Shown here: one piece after another, positions 25,019 through 39,818 of the stretch
How the letters are laid out: every line of letters begins with the position of its first letter
Numbering within the stretch: the stretch's first letter is position 1
Assembly (NCBI RefSeq): GCF_051401765.1
Contig: NW_027480571.1
Span: 310,001 to 374,000 of the forward strand
Source: Calliopsis andreniformis
Lineage: Eukaryota > Arthropoda > Insecta > Hymenoptera > Andrenidae
Length of the DNA: 64,000 nt
Reading direction: 5' to 3'
Notes under the pieces: model-generated
The model's database searches: none
What the model was told of the DNA's origin: nothing
The model's input: only the letters and a program-made list of their open reading frames with translations
Made by a program: the position numbers and the translations under genes

Positions 25019-28000
25019 AATAGAGTATCCTCAATTCACAGTTTTCAATACTCAATACTCAATCTGCAATCTTCAGATCTCTATCCACAAACATCAATTC
25101 TCATCACTCAACCCTCAATGCTCAGTCCCCAATCCTCAATCTTCAATCCTCAATCCTCAATCCTCAATCCTCTATCTTAATCTTCAATCCTCAATACTCA
25201 AACTTCAATCCTCAATCCTCAATGCCCTATCCCCAATCCTCAACCTTCAATCCTCAATACTCAATCTTCAATCCTGAATCCTCAATCCTCAACCCTCAAT
25301 CCTCAATCCTCAATCCTCAATCGTCAATCTTCAATCCTCAATACTCAATCCTCAATCCTCAATCCTCAACCCTCAATCCTCAATCCTCAATCCTCAATCG
25401 TCAATCTACAATCCTCAATACTCAATCTTCAATCCTCAATCCTCAATCCTCAATCCTCAATCCTCAATCCTCAATCCTCAATCCTCAATCTTCAATCCTC
25501 AGTCCCAAATCCTCGATCTTCAATACTCAATCCTCAATCCTCAAGCTTCAATCCTCAATACTCAATCTTCAATCCTCAATCCTCAATCCTCAATCCTCAA
25601 TCCTCAATCCTCAATCCTCATTCTTCAATCCTCAATACCCAATCCTCAATCTTCAATCCTCAATCCTCAATCCTCAATTCTGTATCCTCAATCCTCAATC
25701 CTCAGACCTCTAACATCAAAGCTCAACGCTCAGTCCTCGTCCTCAATCCACAACCCTCAACCCTCAATCCTCAATCTTCAATTCTCAATCCTCAATCCTC
25801 AATACTCAATCCTCAATCCTCAATCCTCAATCCTCAGTCCTCAAACCTCAATCCTGAATCCTCAATCGTGAATCCTCAATCTTCAGCCCTCAGTCCTCAA
25901 CAATCAGTTGTCAATCCTCAATCCTGAATAGAATATCATCAACTCACAGGTTTTAACACTCAATACTCAATCTGCAGTCTTCAAATCTCTAACCACAAAC
26001 ATCAATTCTCATCACTCAACTCTCAACACTCAGTCCCCAATCCTCAATCTTCAATCCTCAGTCCTCAGTCCTCAAACCTCAACCCTCAACCCTCAGCCCT
26101 CATCCTCAATCCTCAATACTCAATCCTCAATCCCCCATCCTCAATCCTCAATCCTCATTCTTCAATCCTCAATACCCAATCCTCAATCTTCAATCCTCAA
26201 TCCCCAATCCTCAATTTCCAATCCTCAATCCTCAATCCTCAATCCTCAATCCTCATTCTTTAATCCGCAATCTTCAATCCTCATTCCTCAATCCTCAATC
26301 CTCAATCCTCATTCCTCAAACCTCAATCCTCAACCCTCAGTCCTCATCCTCACTTCTCAATTCTCAATCCTCAATCCTCAATCCTCAATCTTCAATCCTC
26401 AATAATCAATCTCCAATCCTAGATCCTCAATCCCCAATCCTCAATCCTTAATCCTCAATCTTCAATCCTCTATCACCAGTCCTCAACCTCCAATCCTCAA
26501 TGCTCCATCCTCAATCCTCAAACCTCAGTCCTGAATCCTCAATCCTCAATCCTCAAATCTCAACCCTCAACCGTCAGTCCTCGTCCTCAATCCTCAAGCC
26601 ACAATCCTCAATCCTCAATCTTCAATCATCAGTACTCAATCTTCAATCCTCAATCCTCAATCCTCAATCCTCAATCATCCATACCCAATATTCCACACAC
26701 AACCCTCAGCCATCAATCCTCAATACTCAACCACCAATCCTCAATTCTCAATACTCAATAGAATATCCTGAATCCTCATGGTTCAATACTCAATCCACAA
26801 TATTCAATAATCAAATCTCAACCATCAAACATCAATTCTCAACACTCAATCCTCAACACTCAGTCCTCTCCCTTCAATCCTCCATCCTCAATCCTCAATC
26901 CTCAAGCGTCAATCCTCAATCCTCAATCCTCAACCCTCAATCCTCAGTCCTCAAAAATCAATCCCGATTCCTCAATCCTGAATCCTCAATCCTGAATCCT
27001 CAATCTTCAGCCCTCAGTCCTCAACAATCAATTGTCAATCCTCAATCCTCAATAGAATATCCTCAATTCACTGTTTTCAATACTCAATCCCCATTCTTCA
27101 ATCTTCAAATCTCAATCCACAAACATCAATACTCATCACTCAACCCTCACCACTCAGTCCTCAATCGTCAATCCTCAATCCCTAATCCTCAATTCTCATT
27201 CTTCAATCCTCAACAACCAGTCCTCAATCTTCAATCCTCAATCCTCAATCCTCAATTCTCAATCCTCAATCCTCAATCCTCAGACCTCAAACATCAATAC
27301 TCAACCCTCAGTCCTCGTCCTCAATCCACAACACTCAATCATCAATCCTCAATCTTCAATCATCAATATTCAATCTTCAGTCCTCAATCCTCAATCCTCA
27401 ATCCTCAATGTTCAGTACGCAATACCCAATCCTCAATCTTCAATACTCAATTCTCAATCCTCAATCCTCAATCCTCAATCATCAATCCTCAATCTTCAAT
27501 ACTCAATCGTCAATCCTCAATCCTCAATGCTCAATACCCAACCATCAATACTCAATTCCCAATACTCAATAGAATATCCTGAATTCTCAGGATTCAATAC
27601 TCAAACCTCAATCCTCAACCCTCAGCCCTCATCCTCCATTCTCAATCCTCAATCCTCAATCCTCAATCTTCAATCCTAAATACTCAATCTTCAATCCTCC
27701 ATCCTCAGTCCTCAAACCTCAATTCTGAATCCTGAATACTCAACCTTCAATCCTCAATCCTCAGTCCCGAATACTCTACCATCAATCTTCAATCCTCAAT
27801 CCCCAATGCTCAATCCTCAATCCTCATTCTTCAGTCCTCAATACCCAATCCTCAATCTTCAATCCTCAATTCTCAATGCTCAATTCTCAATCCTCAATCC
27901 TCAAACCTCAATCTTCAATCCTCAATACTCGATCTTCAATCCTCAATCATCAATCCTCAGTCATCAATCCTCAATCCTCAATCCTCAATCTTCAATCCTC

Positions 28001-30414
28001 AATAATCAATCACCAATACTAGATCCTCAATCCCCGATCCTCAATCCTTAATCCCCAATCTTGAATCCTCAATCCTCAGTCCTAAATCTTCAATCCTCAA
28101 TGCTCAATCCTCTATCCTCAATCCTCAGTCCTCAATCCTCAACCCTCAATCCTCAAACCTCAAACCTCAACCGTCAGTCCTCGTCTTCAAACCTCAACCC
28201 TCAATCCTCCATCCTCAATCTTCAATCATCAATACTCAATCTTCAATCATCAATCCTCAATCCTCAATCCTCAATACTCAGTCCTCAATATTCAACGCAC
28301 AACCCTGAACCATCAATCCTCAATACTCAACCATCAATCCTCAGTTCTCAATACTCAATAGAATATCCTGAATTCTCATGGTCCAATACTCAATCCGCAA
28401 TATTCAATAATCAAATCTCTATCCCCAAACATCAATTCTCAATACTCAATCCTCAACACTCAGTCCTCTCTCTTCAATCCTCAATCCTCAATCCTCAATC
28501 CTCAATCGCCAGAATTCAATGCTCAATACTCAATCTTCAATCCTGAATCCTCAATCCTCAATCCTCAATCCTCATTCTTCAATCCTGAATACCCAATCCT
28601 CAATCTTCAATCTTCAATACTCAATCCTCAATCCTCAATTCTCAATCCTCAATCCTCAGTCCTCAGGCCCCAAACCACAATCCCCAACCCTCAGCCCTCA
28701 TCCTCAATCCTCAATCCTCAATCCTCAGCCCTCCGTCCTCAAACCTCTATCCTCAGCTCTCAGACCTCATCCTCGATCCTCAATCCTCAGTCCTCAAACC
28801 TCAATTCTGAATCCTGAATACTCAACCTTCAATCCTCAATCCTCAGTCGTGAATACTCTACCATCAATCTTCAATCCTCAATCCCCAATGCTCAATCCTC
28901 AGTCCTCATTCTTCAGTCCTCAATACCCAATCCTCAATCTTCAATCCTCAATCCTCAATGCTCAATTCTCAATCCTCAATCCTCAAACCTCAAACCTCAA
29001 CCGTCAGTCCTCGTCCTCAAACCTCAACCCTCAATCCTCCATCCTCAATCTTCAATCATCAATACTCAATCTTCAATCCTCAATCCTCAATCCTCAATCC
29101 TCAATCCTCAATCCTCAATATTCAACGCACAACCCTCAATCATCAATCCTGAATACTCAACCATCAATCCTCAGTTCTCAATACTCAATAGAATATCCTG
29201 AATTCTCATGGTTCAATACTCAATCCGCAATATTCAATAATCAAATCTCTATCCAAAAACATCAATTCTCAATACTCAATCCTCAACACTCAGTCCTCTC
29301 TCTTCAATCGTCAGTCCTCAATCCTCAGTCTTCAATCCTCAACACTCAATCTTCAATCCTCAATCCTCAATTCTCAATCCTCAATGCTCAATCCTCTATC
29401 CTCAATCCTCAATTCTCAATCCTCAATCCTCAGGCCTCAATCTTCAATCCTCAATACCCAATCCTCAGTCTTCGATCCTCAATCCTCAATCCTCAATACT
29501 CAATCTTCAATCCTCAATCCTAAATCCTCAATTCTCAATCCTCAATCCTCAATCCTCAATACTCAATCCTCAATCTTCAATCCTCAATACTCAATCTTCA
29601 AACCTCAATCCTCAATCCTCAACACTCAATCTTCAATCCTCAATCCTCAATCCTCAATCCTCAATCCTCAACACTCAATCCTCAATTTTCAATCCTCAAT
29701 CCTCAGTCCTCAATCTACAATCCTCAATACTCAATCTGCAAACCTCAATCCTCAGTACTCAATCCTCAATCCTCATTCTTCAATCCTCAATACCGAATCC
29801 TCAATTTTCAATCCTCAATCCTCAATACTCAATCTTCAATCCTCAATCCTCAATTTTCAATCCTCAATGCTCAATCCTCAATCCTCAATCCTCAATCCTC
29901 AATCCTCAATCCTCAATCCTCAATCTTAATCTTCAATCCTCAATACTCAATCTTTAATCCTCAATCCTCAATCCTCAATCCTCAATACTCAATCTTCAAT
30001 CCTCAATCCTCAATCCTCAATCTACAATCCTCAATCCTCAATCCTCAGACTTCAAACATCAATACTCAACCCTCAGTCCTCGTCCTCAATCCACAACCCT
30101 CAATCCTCAATCCTCAATCTTCAATCATTAATATTCAATCTTTAATCCACAATCCTCAATCCTCAATCCTCAATCCTCAGTCCTCAGTCCTCAAACCTCA
30201 ATCCTCAACCCTCAGCCCTCATCCTCAATCCTCAACCCTCAGCCCTCATCCTCAATCCTCAATCCTCAATCCTAAATCCTGAATCTTCCATCCTCAATAC
30301 TCAATCTTCAATCCTCAATCCCCTGTCCTCAAACGTCAATTCTGAATCCTCAATCCTGAATCCTCAATCTTCAGCCCTCAGTCCTACACAATCAGTTGTC
30401 AATCCTCAATCCTC
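25019..30414 (+). repeat. Satellite segment rich in B islands
   Basis: Islands: A at 25019 and 25927; B at 26757, 28357 and 29187; C at 27051 (294 = 42 x 7 from its B island); D at 27568. The B islands at 28357 and 29187 share the variant heptamer pair TCAATCC-GCAATAT, so they look like a local duplication about 830 bp apart. Pure consensus runs separate them. Confidence 0.78.
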
Positions 30415-33400
30415 AATAGAATGTCCTCAATTCACAGTTTTCAATACTCAATACTCAACCTGCAACCTTCAGATCTCTATCCACAAACATCAATTCTCAT
30501 CACTCAACCCTCAATGCTCAGTCCCCAATCCTCAATCTTCAATCCTCAATCCTCAATCATCAACCCTCGATCTTAATCTTCAATCCTCAATACTCAATCT
30601 TCAATCCTCAATCCTCAATCCTCAATACTCAATCCTCAATCTTCAATCCTCAATACTCAATCTTCAAACCTCAATCCTCAATCCTCAACCCCCAATCCTC
30701 AATCCTCAATCCTCAATCGTCAGTCTTCCATCCTCAATACTCAATCTTCAATCCTCAATGCTCAATCCTCAATCCTCAATCCTCAATCCTCAATCCTCAA
30801 TCCTCAACACTCAATCCTCAATCATGAATCCTCAATCCTCAGTCCTCAATCTACAATCCTCAATACTCAATCTGCAATCCTCAATCCTCAGTCCTCAATC
30901 CTCAATCCTCATTCTTCAATCGTCAATACCGAATCTTCAATCTTCAATCCTCAATCCTCAATACTCAATCTTCAATCCTCAATCCTCAATTTTCAATCCT
31001 CAATGCTCAATCCTAAATCCTCAATCCTCAATCCTCAATCCTCAATCCTCAATCCTCAATCTTCAATACCCAATACCCAATCCTCAGTCTTCAATCCACA
31101 ATCCTCAATCCTCAATCCTCACTCCTCAATCCTCAGTCCTCAAACCTCAATCCTGAATCTTTCAATCATGAATCCTCAATCTTCAGCCCTGAGTCCTACG
31201 CAATCAGTTGTCAATCCTCAATCCTCAATAGAATGTCCTCAATTCACAGCTTTCAATACTCAATACTCAATCTGCGAACTTCAGATCTCTATCCACAAAC
31301 ATCAATTCTCATCACTCAACCCTCAATACTCAGTCCACAATCCTCAACCTTCAATCGTCAATCCTCAATCCTCAATCCTCAATCTTAATCTTCAATCCTC
31401 AATACTCAATCTTCAATCCTCAATCCTCAATCCTCAATCTTAACCTTCAATCCTCAATACTCAATCTTCAACCCTCAATCCTCAATCCTCAATCCTCAAC
31501 ACTCAATCCTCAATCTTCAATCCTCAATACTCAATCTTCAATACTCAATCCTCAATCCTCAATCCACAATCCTCAATCCTCAATCCTCAATCGTCAATCT
31601 TCCATCCTCAATACTCAATCTTCAATCCTCAATCCTCATTCCTCAATCCTCAATCCTCAATCTTCAATCCTCAATACTCAATGTTCAATTCTCAATCCTC
31701 TATCCTCAACCCCCAATCCTCAATCCTCATTCTTCAATCCTCAATACCCAATCCTCAATCTTCAATCTTCGATCCTCAATCCTCAATCCTCAATCCTCAA
31801 TAGTCAATCCTCAATCTTCAACTCTCAGTGCCAAATCCTCAATCTTGAATACTCAATCCTCAATCCTCAAACTTCAATCCTCAATACTCAATCTTCAATC
31901 CTCAATCCTCAATCCTCAATCCTCAATCCTCATTCTTCAATCATCAATACCCAATCCTCAATCTTCAATCCTCAATACCGAATCCTCAATCTTCAATCCT
32001 CAATCCTCAATCCTCAATTCTCAATCCTCAATCCTCAATCCTCTGACTTCAAACATCAATAGTCAACCCTCAGTCCTCGTCCTCAATCCACAACCCTCAA
32101 TCCTCAATCCTCAATCTTCAATCATTAATATTCAATCTTCAATCCACAATCCTCAATGCTCAATCCTCAATCCTCAGTCCTCAGTCCTCAAACATCAATC
32201 CTCAACCCTCAGCCCTCATCCTCAATCCTCAACCCTCAGCCCTCATCCTCAATCCTCAATCCTCAATCCTAAATCCTGAATTTTCCATCCTCAATACTCA
32301 ATCTTCAATCCTCAATCCCCTGTCCTCAAACGTCAATTCTGAATCCTCAATCCTGAATCCTCAATCTTCAGCCCTCAGTACTACACAATCAGTTGTCAAT
32401 CCTCAATCCTCAATAGAATGTCCTCAATTCACAGTTTTCAATACTCAATACTCAACCTGCAACCTTCAGATCTCTATCCACAAACATCAATTCTCATCAC
32501 TCAACCCTCAATGCTCAGTCCCCAATCCTCAATCTTCAATCCTCAATACTCAATCTTCAAACCTCAATCCTCAATCCTCAACCCTCAATCCTCAATCCTC
32601 AATCCTCAATCGTCAGTCTTCCATCCTCAATACTCAATCTTCAATCCTCAATCCTCAATCCTCTATCCTCAACACTCAACCCTCAATCATGAATCCTCAA
32701 TCCTCAGTCCTCAATCTACAATCCTCAATACTCAATCTGCAATCCTCAATCCTCAGTCCTCAATCCTCAATCCTCATTCTTCAATCCTCAATACCGAATC
32801 TTCAATCTTCGATCCTCAATCCTCAATACTCAATCTTCAGTCCTCAATCCTCAATTTTCAATCCTCAATGCTCAATCCTCAATCCTCAATCCTCAATCCT
32901 CAATCCTCAATCCTCAATCCTCAATCTTCAATACTCAATACCCAATCCTCAGTCTTCAATCCTCAATCCTCAATCCTCAATCCTCAATCCTCAATCCTCA
33001 GCCCTCAAACCTCAATCCTGAACCCTCAATTCTGAATCCTCAATCTTCAGCCCTGAGTCCTCAACAATCAGTTGTCAATCCTCAATCCTCAGTAGAGTAT
33101 CCTCAATTCACAGTTTTCAATACTCAATACTCAATCTGCAATGTTCAGATCTCTATCCACAAACATCAATTCTCATCACTCAACCCTCAATGCTCTGTCC
33201 CCAATCCTCAATCTTCAATCCTCAATCCTCAGTCCTCAATCCTCTATCTTAACCTTCAATCCTCAATACTCAAACTTCAATCCTCAATCCTCAATGCCCT
33301 ATCCTCAATCCTCAACCTTCAATCCTCAATACTCAATCTTCAATCCTGAATCCTCAATCCTCAACCCTCAATCCTCAATCCTCAATCCTCAATCGTCAAT

Positions 33401-34166
33401 CTTCAATCCTCAATACTCAATCCTCAATCCTCAATCCTCAACCCTCGATCCTCAATCCTCAATCCTCAATCGTCAATCTTCAATACTCAATCCTCAATCC
33501 TCAAGCTTCAATCCTCAATACTGAATCTTCAATCCTCAATCCTCAATCCTCAATCCTCAATCCTCATTCTTCAATCCTCAATACCCAATCCTCAATCTTC
33601 AATCCTCAATCCTCAATCCTCAATTCTGTGTCCTCAATCCTCAATCCTCAGACCTCTAACATCAAAACTCAACCCTCAGTCCTCGTCCTCAATCCACAAC
33701 CCTCAATCCTCAATCCTCAATGTTCAATTCTCAATCCTCAATCCTCAATACTCAATCCTCAATCCTCAATCCTCAATCCTCAGTCCTCAAACCTCAATCC
33801 CGAATCCTCAATCGTGAATCCTCAATCTTCAGCCCTCAGTCCTCAACAATCAGTTGTCAATCCTCAATCCTCAATAGAATATCATCAATTCACAGTTTTC
33901 AATACTCAATACTCAATCTGCAATCTTCAAATCTGAATCCACAAACATCAATTCTCATAACTCAACCCTCAACACTCCGTCCCCAATCCTCAATTTCCAA
34001 TCCTCAATCGTCAATCCTCAATCCTCAATCCCCAATTTTCAATCCTCAATCCTCAACACTCAATCTTCAATCCTCAATCCTCAATCCTCAATCCTCAATA
34101 TTCAACACACAACCCTCAGCCATCCATCCTCAATACTCAACCATCAATCCTCAATTCTCAACACTC
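30415..34166 (+). repeat. Satellite segment with A islands only
   Basis: A islands at 30415, 31227, 32412, 33091 (AGTAGAG variant) and 33873. A module with two successive TCAGCCC-TCATCC pairs and then TCCTAAATCCTGAAT occurs at about 30270 and 32267. The same module returns at about 45971, 47527, 52801 and 58249, each time followed by CCCCTGTCC and an A island containing CAACCTGCAACC. This makes it a useful lineage tag across the window. Confidence 0.78.
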
Positions 34167-36595
34167 AATAGATTATACTGAATTCTCATGGTTGAATACT
34201 CAATCCAAAATATACAATAATCAAATCTCAATCCTCAAACATTAATTCTCAAAACTCAGTCCTCAACACTCAGTCCTCTCTCTTCAATCCTCCATCCTCA
34301 ATCCTCAATCTTCAATCCTCAATACTCAATCTTCAATCCTCAATCCTCAATCCTCAATCCTCAATCCTCTATCCTCATTCTTCAATCCTCAACACCCAGT
34401 CCTCAATCTTCTATCCTCAATCCACAACCCTCGATCCTCAATCCTCAATCTTCAATCATCAATATTCAATCTTCGGTCCGCAATCCTCAATCCTCAATCC
34501 TCAATCCTCAATCCTCAATGTTCAATCCGCAATACCCAACCCTCAATCTTCAATACTCAATCCTCAATACCCAATCCTCAATCTTCAATCCCCAATCCTC
34601 TATCCACAATTCTCAATCCTCAATCCTCAGTCCTCAGTCCTCAAACCTCAATCCTCCGCCCTCAGCCCTCATCGTCAATCCTCAATCCTCAATCCTCAAT
34701 TTTCAATCCTCAATAATCAGTCTTCAATCCTCAATCCTCAATCCTCAATTCTCATTCCTCAGTCGTCAGTCTTCAATCCTCAATACTCAATCTTCAATCC
34801 TGAATCCTCAATCCTCAATCCTCAATTCTCATTCTTCAATCCTCAATACCCAATCCTCAATCTTCAATCCTCAATCCTCAATCCTCAATTCTCAATCCTC
34901 AATCCTCAGTCCTCAGTCCTCAAACCACAATCCTCAACCCTCAGCCCTCATCCTCATTCCTCAATCCTCAACCCTCAGTCCTCCGTCCTCAAACCTCAAA
35001 CCTCAGCCCTCAGACCCCATCCTCAATACTCAATCCTCAATCCTCAATCCTCAATCTTCAATCCTCAAAACTCAATCTTCAATCCTCAATCCTCAGTCCT
35101 CAAACCTCAATTCTGAATCCTGAATACTCAATCTTCAATCCTCAATCCTCAGTCGTCAATACTCTACCATCAATCTTCAATCCTCAATCCTCAATGCTCA
35201 ATACTCAATCCTCATTCTTCAATCCTCAATACCCAATCCTCAATCTTCAATCCTGAATCCTCAATGCTCAAAGCTCAATCCCCAATCATCAACCCTCAAT
35301 ATTCAATCCTCAATACTCAATCTTCAATCCTCAATCCTCAATCCTCAGTCATCAATTCTCAATCTTCAATTCTCAATCGTGAATCCTCGCTCCTCAATAC
35401 ACAATCTTCAATCCTCAATACTCAACCTTCAATCCTCATTCCTCAATACTCAATCCTCAATCCTCAATCCTCAATCTTCAATCCTCAATACTCAATCCTC
35501 AACCCTCAATACTCAACCATCAATCCTCAATACTCAACCATCAATCCTCAATTCTCAATACTCAATAGAATATCCTGAATTCTCAGTATCCAATACTCAA
35601 ACCTCAATCCTCAACCCTCAGCCCTCGTCCTCAATCCTCAATCCTCAATCCTCAATCCTCACCCTTCAATCCTCAATACTCAATCATCAATCCTCAATCC
35701 TCAGTCCCCAACCCTCAGCCCTCATCCTCAAACCTCAATCCTCAGCCCTCAATTCTCAATCATCAATCCTCAATCCTCAATCTTCAATCCTCAGTCCTCA
35801 AGCCTTAATCCTCAATACTCAATCCTCAAACCTCAATACACAATCTTCAATCCTCAATCCTCAATCCTCAATCTTCAATCCTCAATAATCAATCTCCAAT
35901 CCTAGATCCTCAATCCCCAATCCTCAATCCTTAATCCTCAATCTTCAATCCTCAATCCCCAGTCCTCAATCTTCAATCCTCAATGCTCAATCCTCAATCC
36001 CCAGTCCCCTGTCCTCAATCCTCAATCCTCAACCTTCAAACCTCAATCCTCAACCGTCAGTCCTCGTCCTCAATCCTCAACCCTCAATCCTCAATCCTCA
36101 ACTTTCAATCATCGATACTCAATCTTCAATCCTCAATCCTCAATCCTCAATCCTCAATCCTCAATCCTCAATCTTCAATCCTCAATACTCAATCTTCAAT
36201 CCTCAATCGTCAATCCTCAATCATCGATCCTGAATCCTCAATACTCAATCCTCAATCCTCAATCCTCAATCTTCAATCCTCAATACTCAATCTTCAATCC
36301 TCAATCCTCAACCCTCAATCCTCCATCCTGAATCCTCAATACTCAATCCTCAATCTTCAATCCTCAATACTCAATCTTCAATCCTCAATCCTCGATCCTC
36401 AATCCTCAATCCTCATTCCTCAATCCTCAATACCCAATCCTCAATCCTCAATCCTCAATCCTCAATCCTCAATCCTCAATCCTCAATCCTCAATCCTCTA
36501 TCCTCAATCCTCAGTCCTCAATCATCCACCTCAATCTTCAATACTCAATCCTCAATCCTCAATCCTCAATCCTCAATACTCAACCATCAATCCTC
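34167..36595 (+). repeat. Satellite segment with diverged B and D islands
   Basis: Opens with a diverged B island at 34167 (reads AATAGATTATACTG) and has a D island at 35574 with the TCAGTAT variant. The stretch around 35983-36540, with the tag CCCCAGTCCCCTGTCC, recurs near 41485-42190 at changing offsets. The two regions are therefore related but separated by insertions and deletions of repeat units. Confidence 0.75.
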
Positions 36596-37678
36596 AATTC
36601 TCAATCCTCAATCCTCAATATTCAACACACAACCCGCAACCATCAATTCTCAATACCCAACCATCAATCCTCAATTATCAACACTCAATAGAATAACCTG
36701 AATTCTCATGGTTTAATACTCAATCCACATTATTCAATAATCAAATCTCAATCCTCAAACATCAATCCTCAACACTCAATCCTCAACACTCAGTCCTCTC
36801 TCTTCAATCCTCCATCCTCAATCCTCAATCCTGAAGCGTCAATCCTCAATCCTCAATACTCAGCCCTCAATCCTCAGCCCTCAAAACTCAATCCCGAATC
36901 CTCAATCCTGAATCCTCATTCTTCAGCCCTCAGTCCTCAACAATCAATTGTCAATCCTCAATCCTCAATAGAATATCCTGAATTCACAGTTTTCAGTACT
37001 CAATCCCCATTCTTCAATCTTCAAATCTCAATACACGAACGTCAATTCTCATCACTCAAACCTCAACACTCAGTCCTCAATCTTCAATCCTCAATCCTCA
37101 ATCCTCAATCTTCAATCCTCAATACTCAACCTTCAATCCTCAATCCTCAATCCTCAATTCTAAATGATCAATCCTCACTCCTCCATCTCCAATCCTCAAT
37201 ACTCAATCTTCAATCCTCAATCCTCAATCCTCAATCTTCAATCCTCAATACCCAATCCTCACTCTTCAATCCTCAAACCTCAATCCTCAATTCTCAACCC
37301 TCAATCCTCAGTCCTCCGTCCTCAGTCCTCAAACCTCAATCATCAACCCTCAGCCCTCATTCTCAAACCTCAGTCCTCAACACTCAATCATCAATATTCA
37401 ATCCTCAATACTCAATCTTCAATCCTGATTCTTCAATCCCCAATATCCAATCCTCAATCTTCAACACTCAATCCTCAATCCTGAATTCTCAATCCTCAAT
37501 CCTCAATCCTCAGACCTCAAACATAAATGCTCAACCCTCAGTCCTCGTCCTCAATCCACAACCCTCAATCCTCAATCTTCAATCATCAATATTCAGTCTT
37601 CAATCCTCAATCCTCAATCCTCAATCCTCAATCCTCATTCCTCAATCCTCAATGTTCAACCATCAATCCTCAATCCTC
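36596..37678 (+). repeat. Copy 1 of a 1083-bp segment repeated at offset 5663
   Basis: Matches 42259-43341 with only scattered substitutions. It holds a B island at 36687 and a C island at 36967 (280 bp apart). Differences from the later copy include GAATTCTC here against GAACTCTC there, and TCCTCGTCC here (near 37545) against TCCAGGTCC there. The copies diverge after a shared GTTCAACCATC tag. Confidence 0.83.
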
Positions 37679-38416
37679 AGTCCTCAATCCTCAACCCTCA
37701 ATCGTCAGTCATCAATCTTCAATCATCAATACTCAGTCTTCAATCCTCAATCTTCAATCCTCAATTCTCGATCCTCAATCCTCAGTATTCAACACACAAC
37801 CCTCAACCATCGATCCTCAATACTCAACCATCAATCCTCAAATCTCAATACTCAATAGAATATCCTGAATTCTCATTATTCAATACTCAACCCACATTAT
37901 TCAATAACCAAATCTCAATCCTCAAACATCAATCTTCAACACTCAATCCTCAACTCTCAGTCCTCTCTCTTCAATCCTCCATCCTCAGTCCTCAATCCTC
38001 AATCCTCAATTCTCAATCTTCAATCATCAATATTCAGTCTTCAATCCTCAAACCTCAATCCCGAATCCTCAATCCTGAATCCTCAATCTTCAGCCCTCAG
38101 TCCTCAACAATCATTTGTCAAACCTCAATCCTCAATAGAATATCCTCAATTCACTGCTTTCAATACTCAATGCTCAACCTGCAATCTTCAAACCTCTATC
38201 CACAAACATCAATTATCATCACTCAACCCTCAACACTCAGTCCTCAATGTTCAATCCTCAATTCTCAATTCTCAATCTTCAATCCTCAATCCTCAATCCT
38301 CAATCCTCAATCCTCAATCCTCAATCTTCAATCATCAATATTCAATCTTCAATCCTCAATCCACAATCCTCAATCCTCAATCCTCAATCCTCAATATTCA
38401 ATCCTCAATCCTCGAA
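37679..38416 (+). repeat. Satellite segment with two islands
   Basis: A B/D-like island lies at 37854 (GAATTCTCATTATTC) and an A/C-like island at 38134 (280 bp later). The pair repeats the B-to-C spacing seen elsewhere but with intermediate sequence, so it may be a diverged or recombined B-C cassette. Confidence 0.72.
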
Positions 38417-39085
38417 CCTCAATCCTCAATGCTCAATCTTCAATCCTCAATACTCAATCCTCAATCCTCGATCTTCAATCCTCAATCCTCAATCCTCAAT
38501 CCTCAATCCTCAATCTTCAATCCTCAATACTCAATTTTCAATCCTCAATCCTCAATCTTCAATCCTCAATCCTCATTCTCCAATCCTCAACACCCAATCC
38601 TCAATCTTCAATCCCAAATCATCAATCCTCAATTCTCAATCCTCAATCCCCAATCCTGAGACCTCAAACATCAATACTCAACACTCAGTCCTCGTCCTCA
38701 ATCCACAACCCTCAATCCTCAATCCTCGATCTTCAATCATCAATATTCAATCTTCAATACTATCCTCAATCCTCAATCCTCAATCCTCAATCCTTAATGT
38801 TCAACCTCAATACCCAATCATCAATCTTCAATTCTCAATCCTCAACCCACAATCCTCAATCCTCAATCCTCAATCCTCAGTCCTCAAACCTCAATCCAAA
38901 ATTCACAATCCTGAATCCACAATCTTCAGCCCTGAGTCCTCAACAATCAGTTGTCAATCCTCAACCATCAATAGAATATCCTCAATTCACAGTCTTCAAT
39001 ACTCAATACTCAATCTGCAATCTTCAACTCTCTATCCACAAACATCAATTCTCATCACTCAACCCTCAACACTCAGTCCCCAATC
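38417..39085 (+). repeat. Copy 1 of a 669-bp segment repeated at offset 1402
   Basis: No difference noticed from 39819-40487 over 669 bp. It includes a rare 5-mer unit (TATCC within CAATACTATCCTC near 38758), a TCAACC hexamer near 38801 and an A island at 38970 whose upstream sequence reads CAACCATCAATAG. Sharing these rare off-length units makes the duplication unambiguous. The 1402-bp offset plus five missing bases equals 201 x 7. Confidence 0.88.
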
Positions 39086-39818
39086 ATCAATCTTCATTCC
39101 TCAATCCTCAATCCTTAATCCTCAATACTCAACCTTCAATCCTCAATACTCAATATTCAATACTCAATCCTCAATCCTGAATCCTCAATCCTCAATCCTG
39201 AATCGTCAATATTCAATCCTCAATACTCAATCTTCAATCCTCAATTCTCAATCCTCAATCCTCAATCCTCATTCTTCAATCCTCAATACCCAATCCTCAA
39301 TCTTCAATCCTCAATCCTTAATCCTCAATCCTCAATCCTCAAACCTCAATGCACAATCTTCAATCCTCAATACTCAACCTTCAATCCTCAATCCTCAATA
39401 CTCAATCCTCAATCCTCAATCTTCAATCCTCAGTCCCCAATCCTCAATATTCAAATCTCAATCCTCAATCCTCAATACTCAATCCTCAATCTTCAATCCT
39501 CAATACTCAATCTTCAACCCTCAATCCTCAATCCTCAATCCTCAATCCTCAATCCTCAATCCTCAATCTTCAATCCTCAATACTCAATCCTCAATCCTCA
39601 ATCCTCAATCCTCAATCCTCAATCATCAATCCTCAATCTTCAATACTCAATCCTCAATCCTCAATCCTCAATCCTCAATACTCAACCATCAATACTCAAT
39701 TCTCAATACTCAATTGAATATCCTGAATTCTCAGTATCCAATACTCAAACCTCAATCCTCAACCCTCAGCCCTCATCCTCAATCCTCAATCCTCAATCCT
39801 CAATCCTGAGGCGTCAAT
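39086..39818 (+). repeat. Satellite spacer between the two 669-bp copies
   Basis: Plain degenerate heptamers with a D island at 39712, altered to AATTGAATATCC. It includes long consensus runs at about 39530-39620. The spacer lacks the rare units of its flanks. Confidence 0.78.
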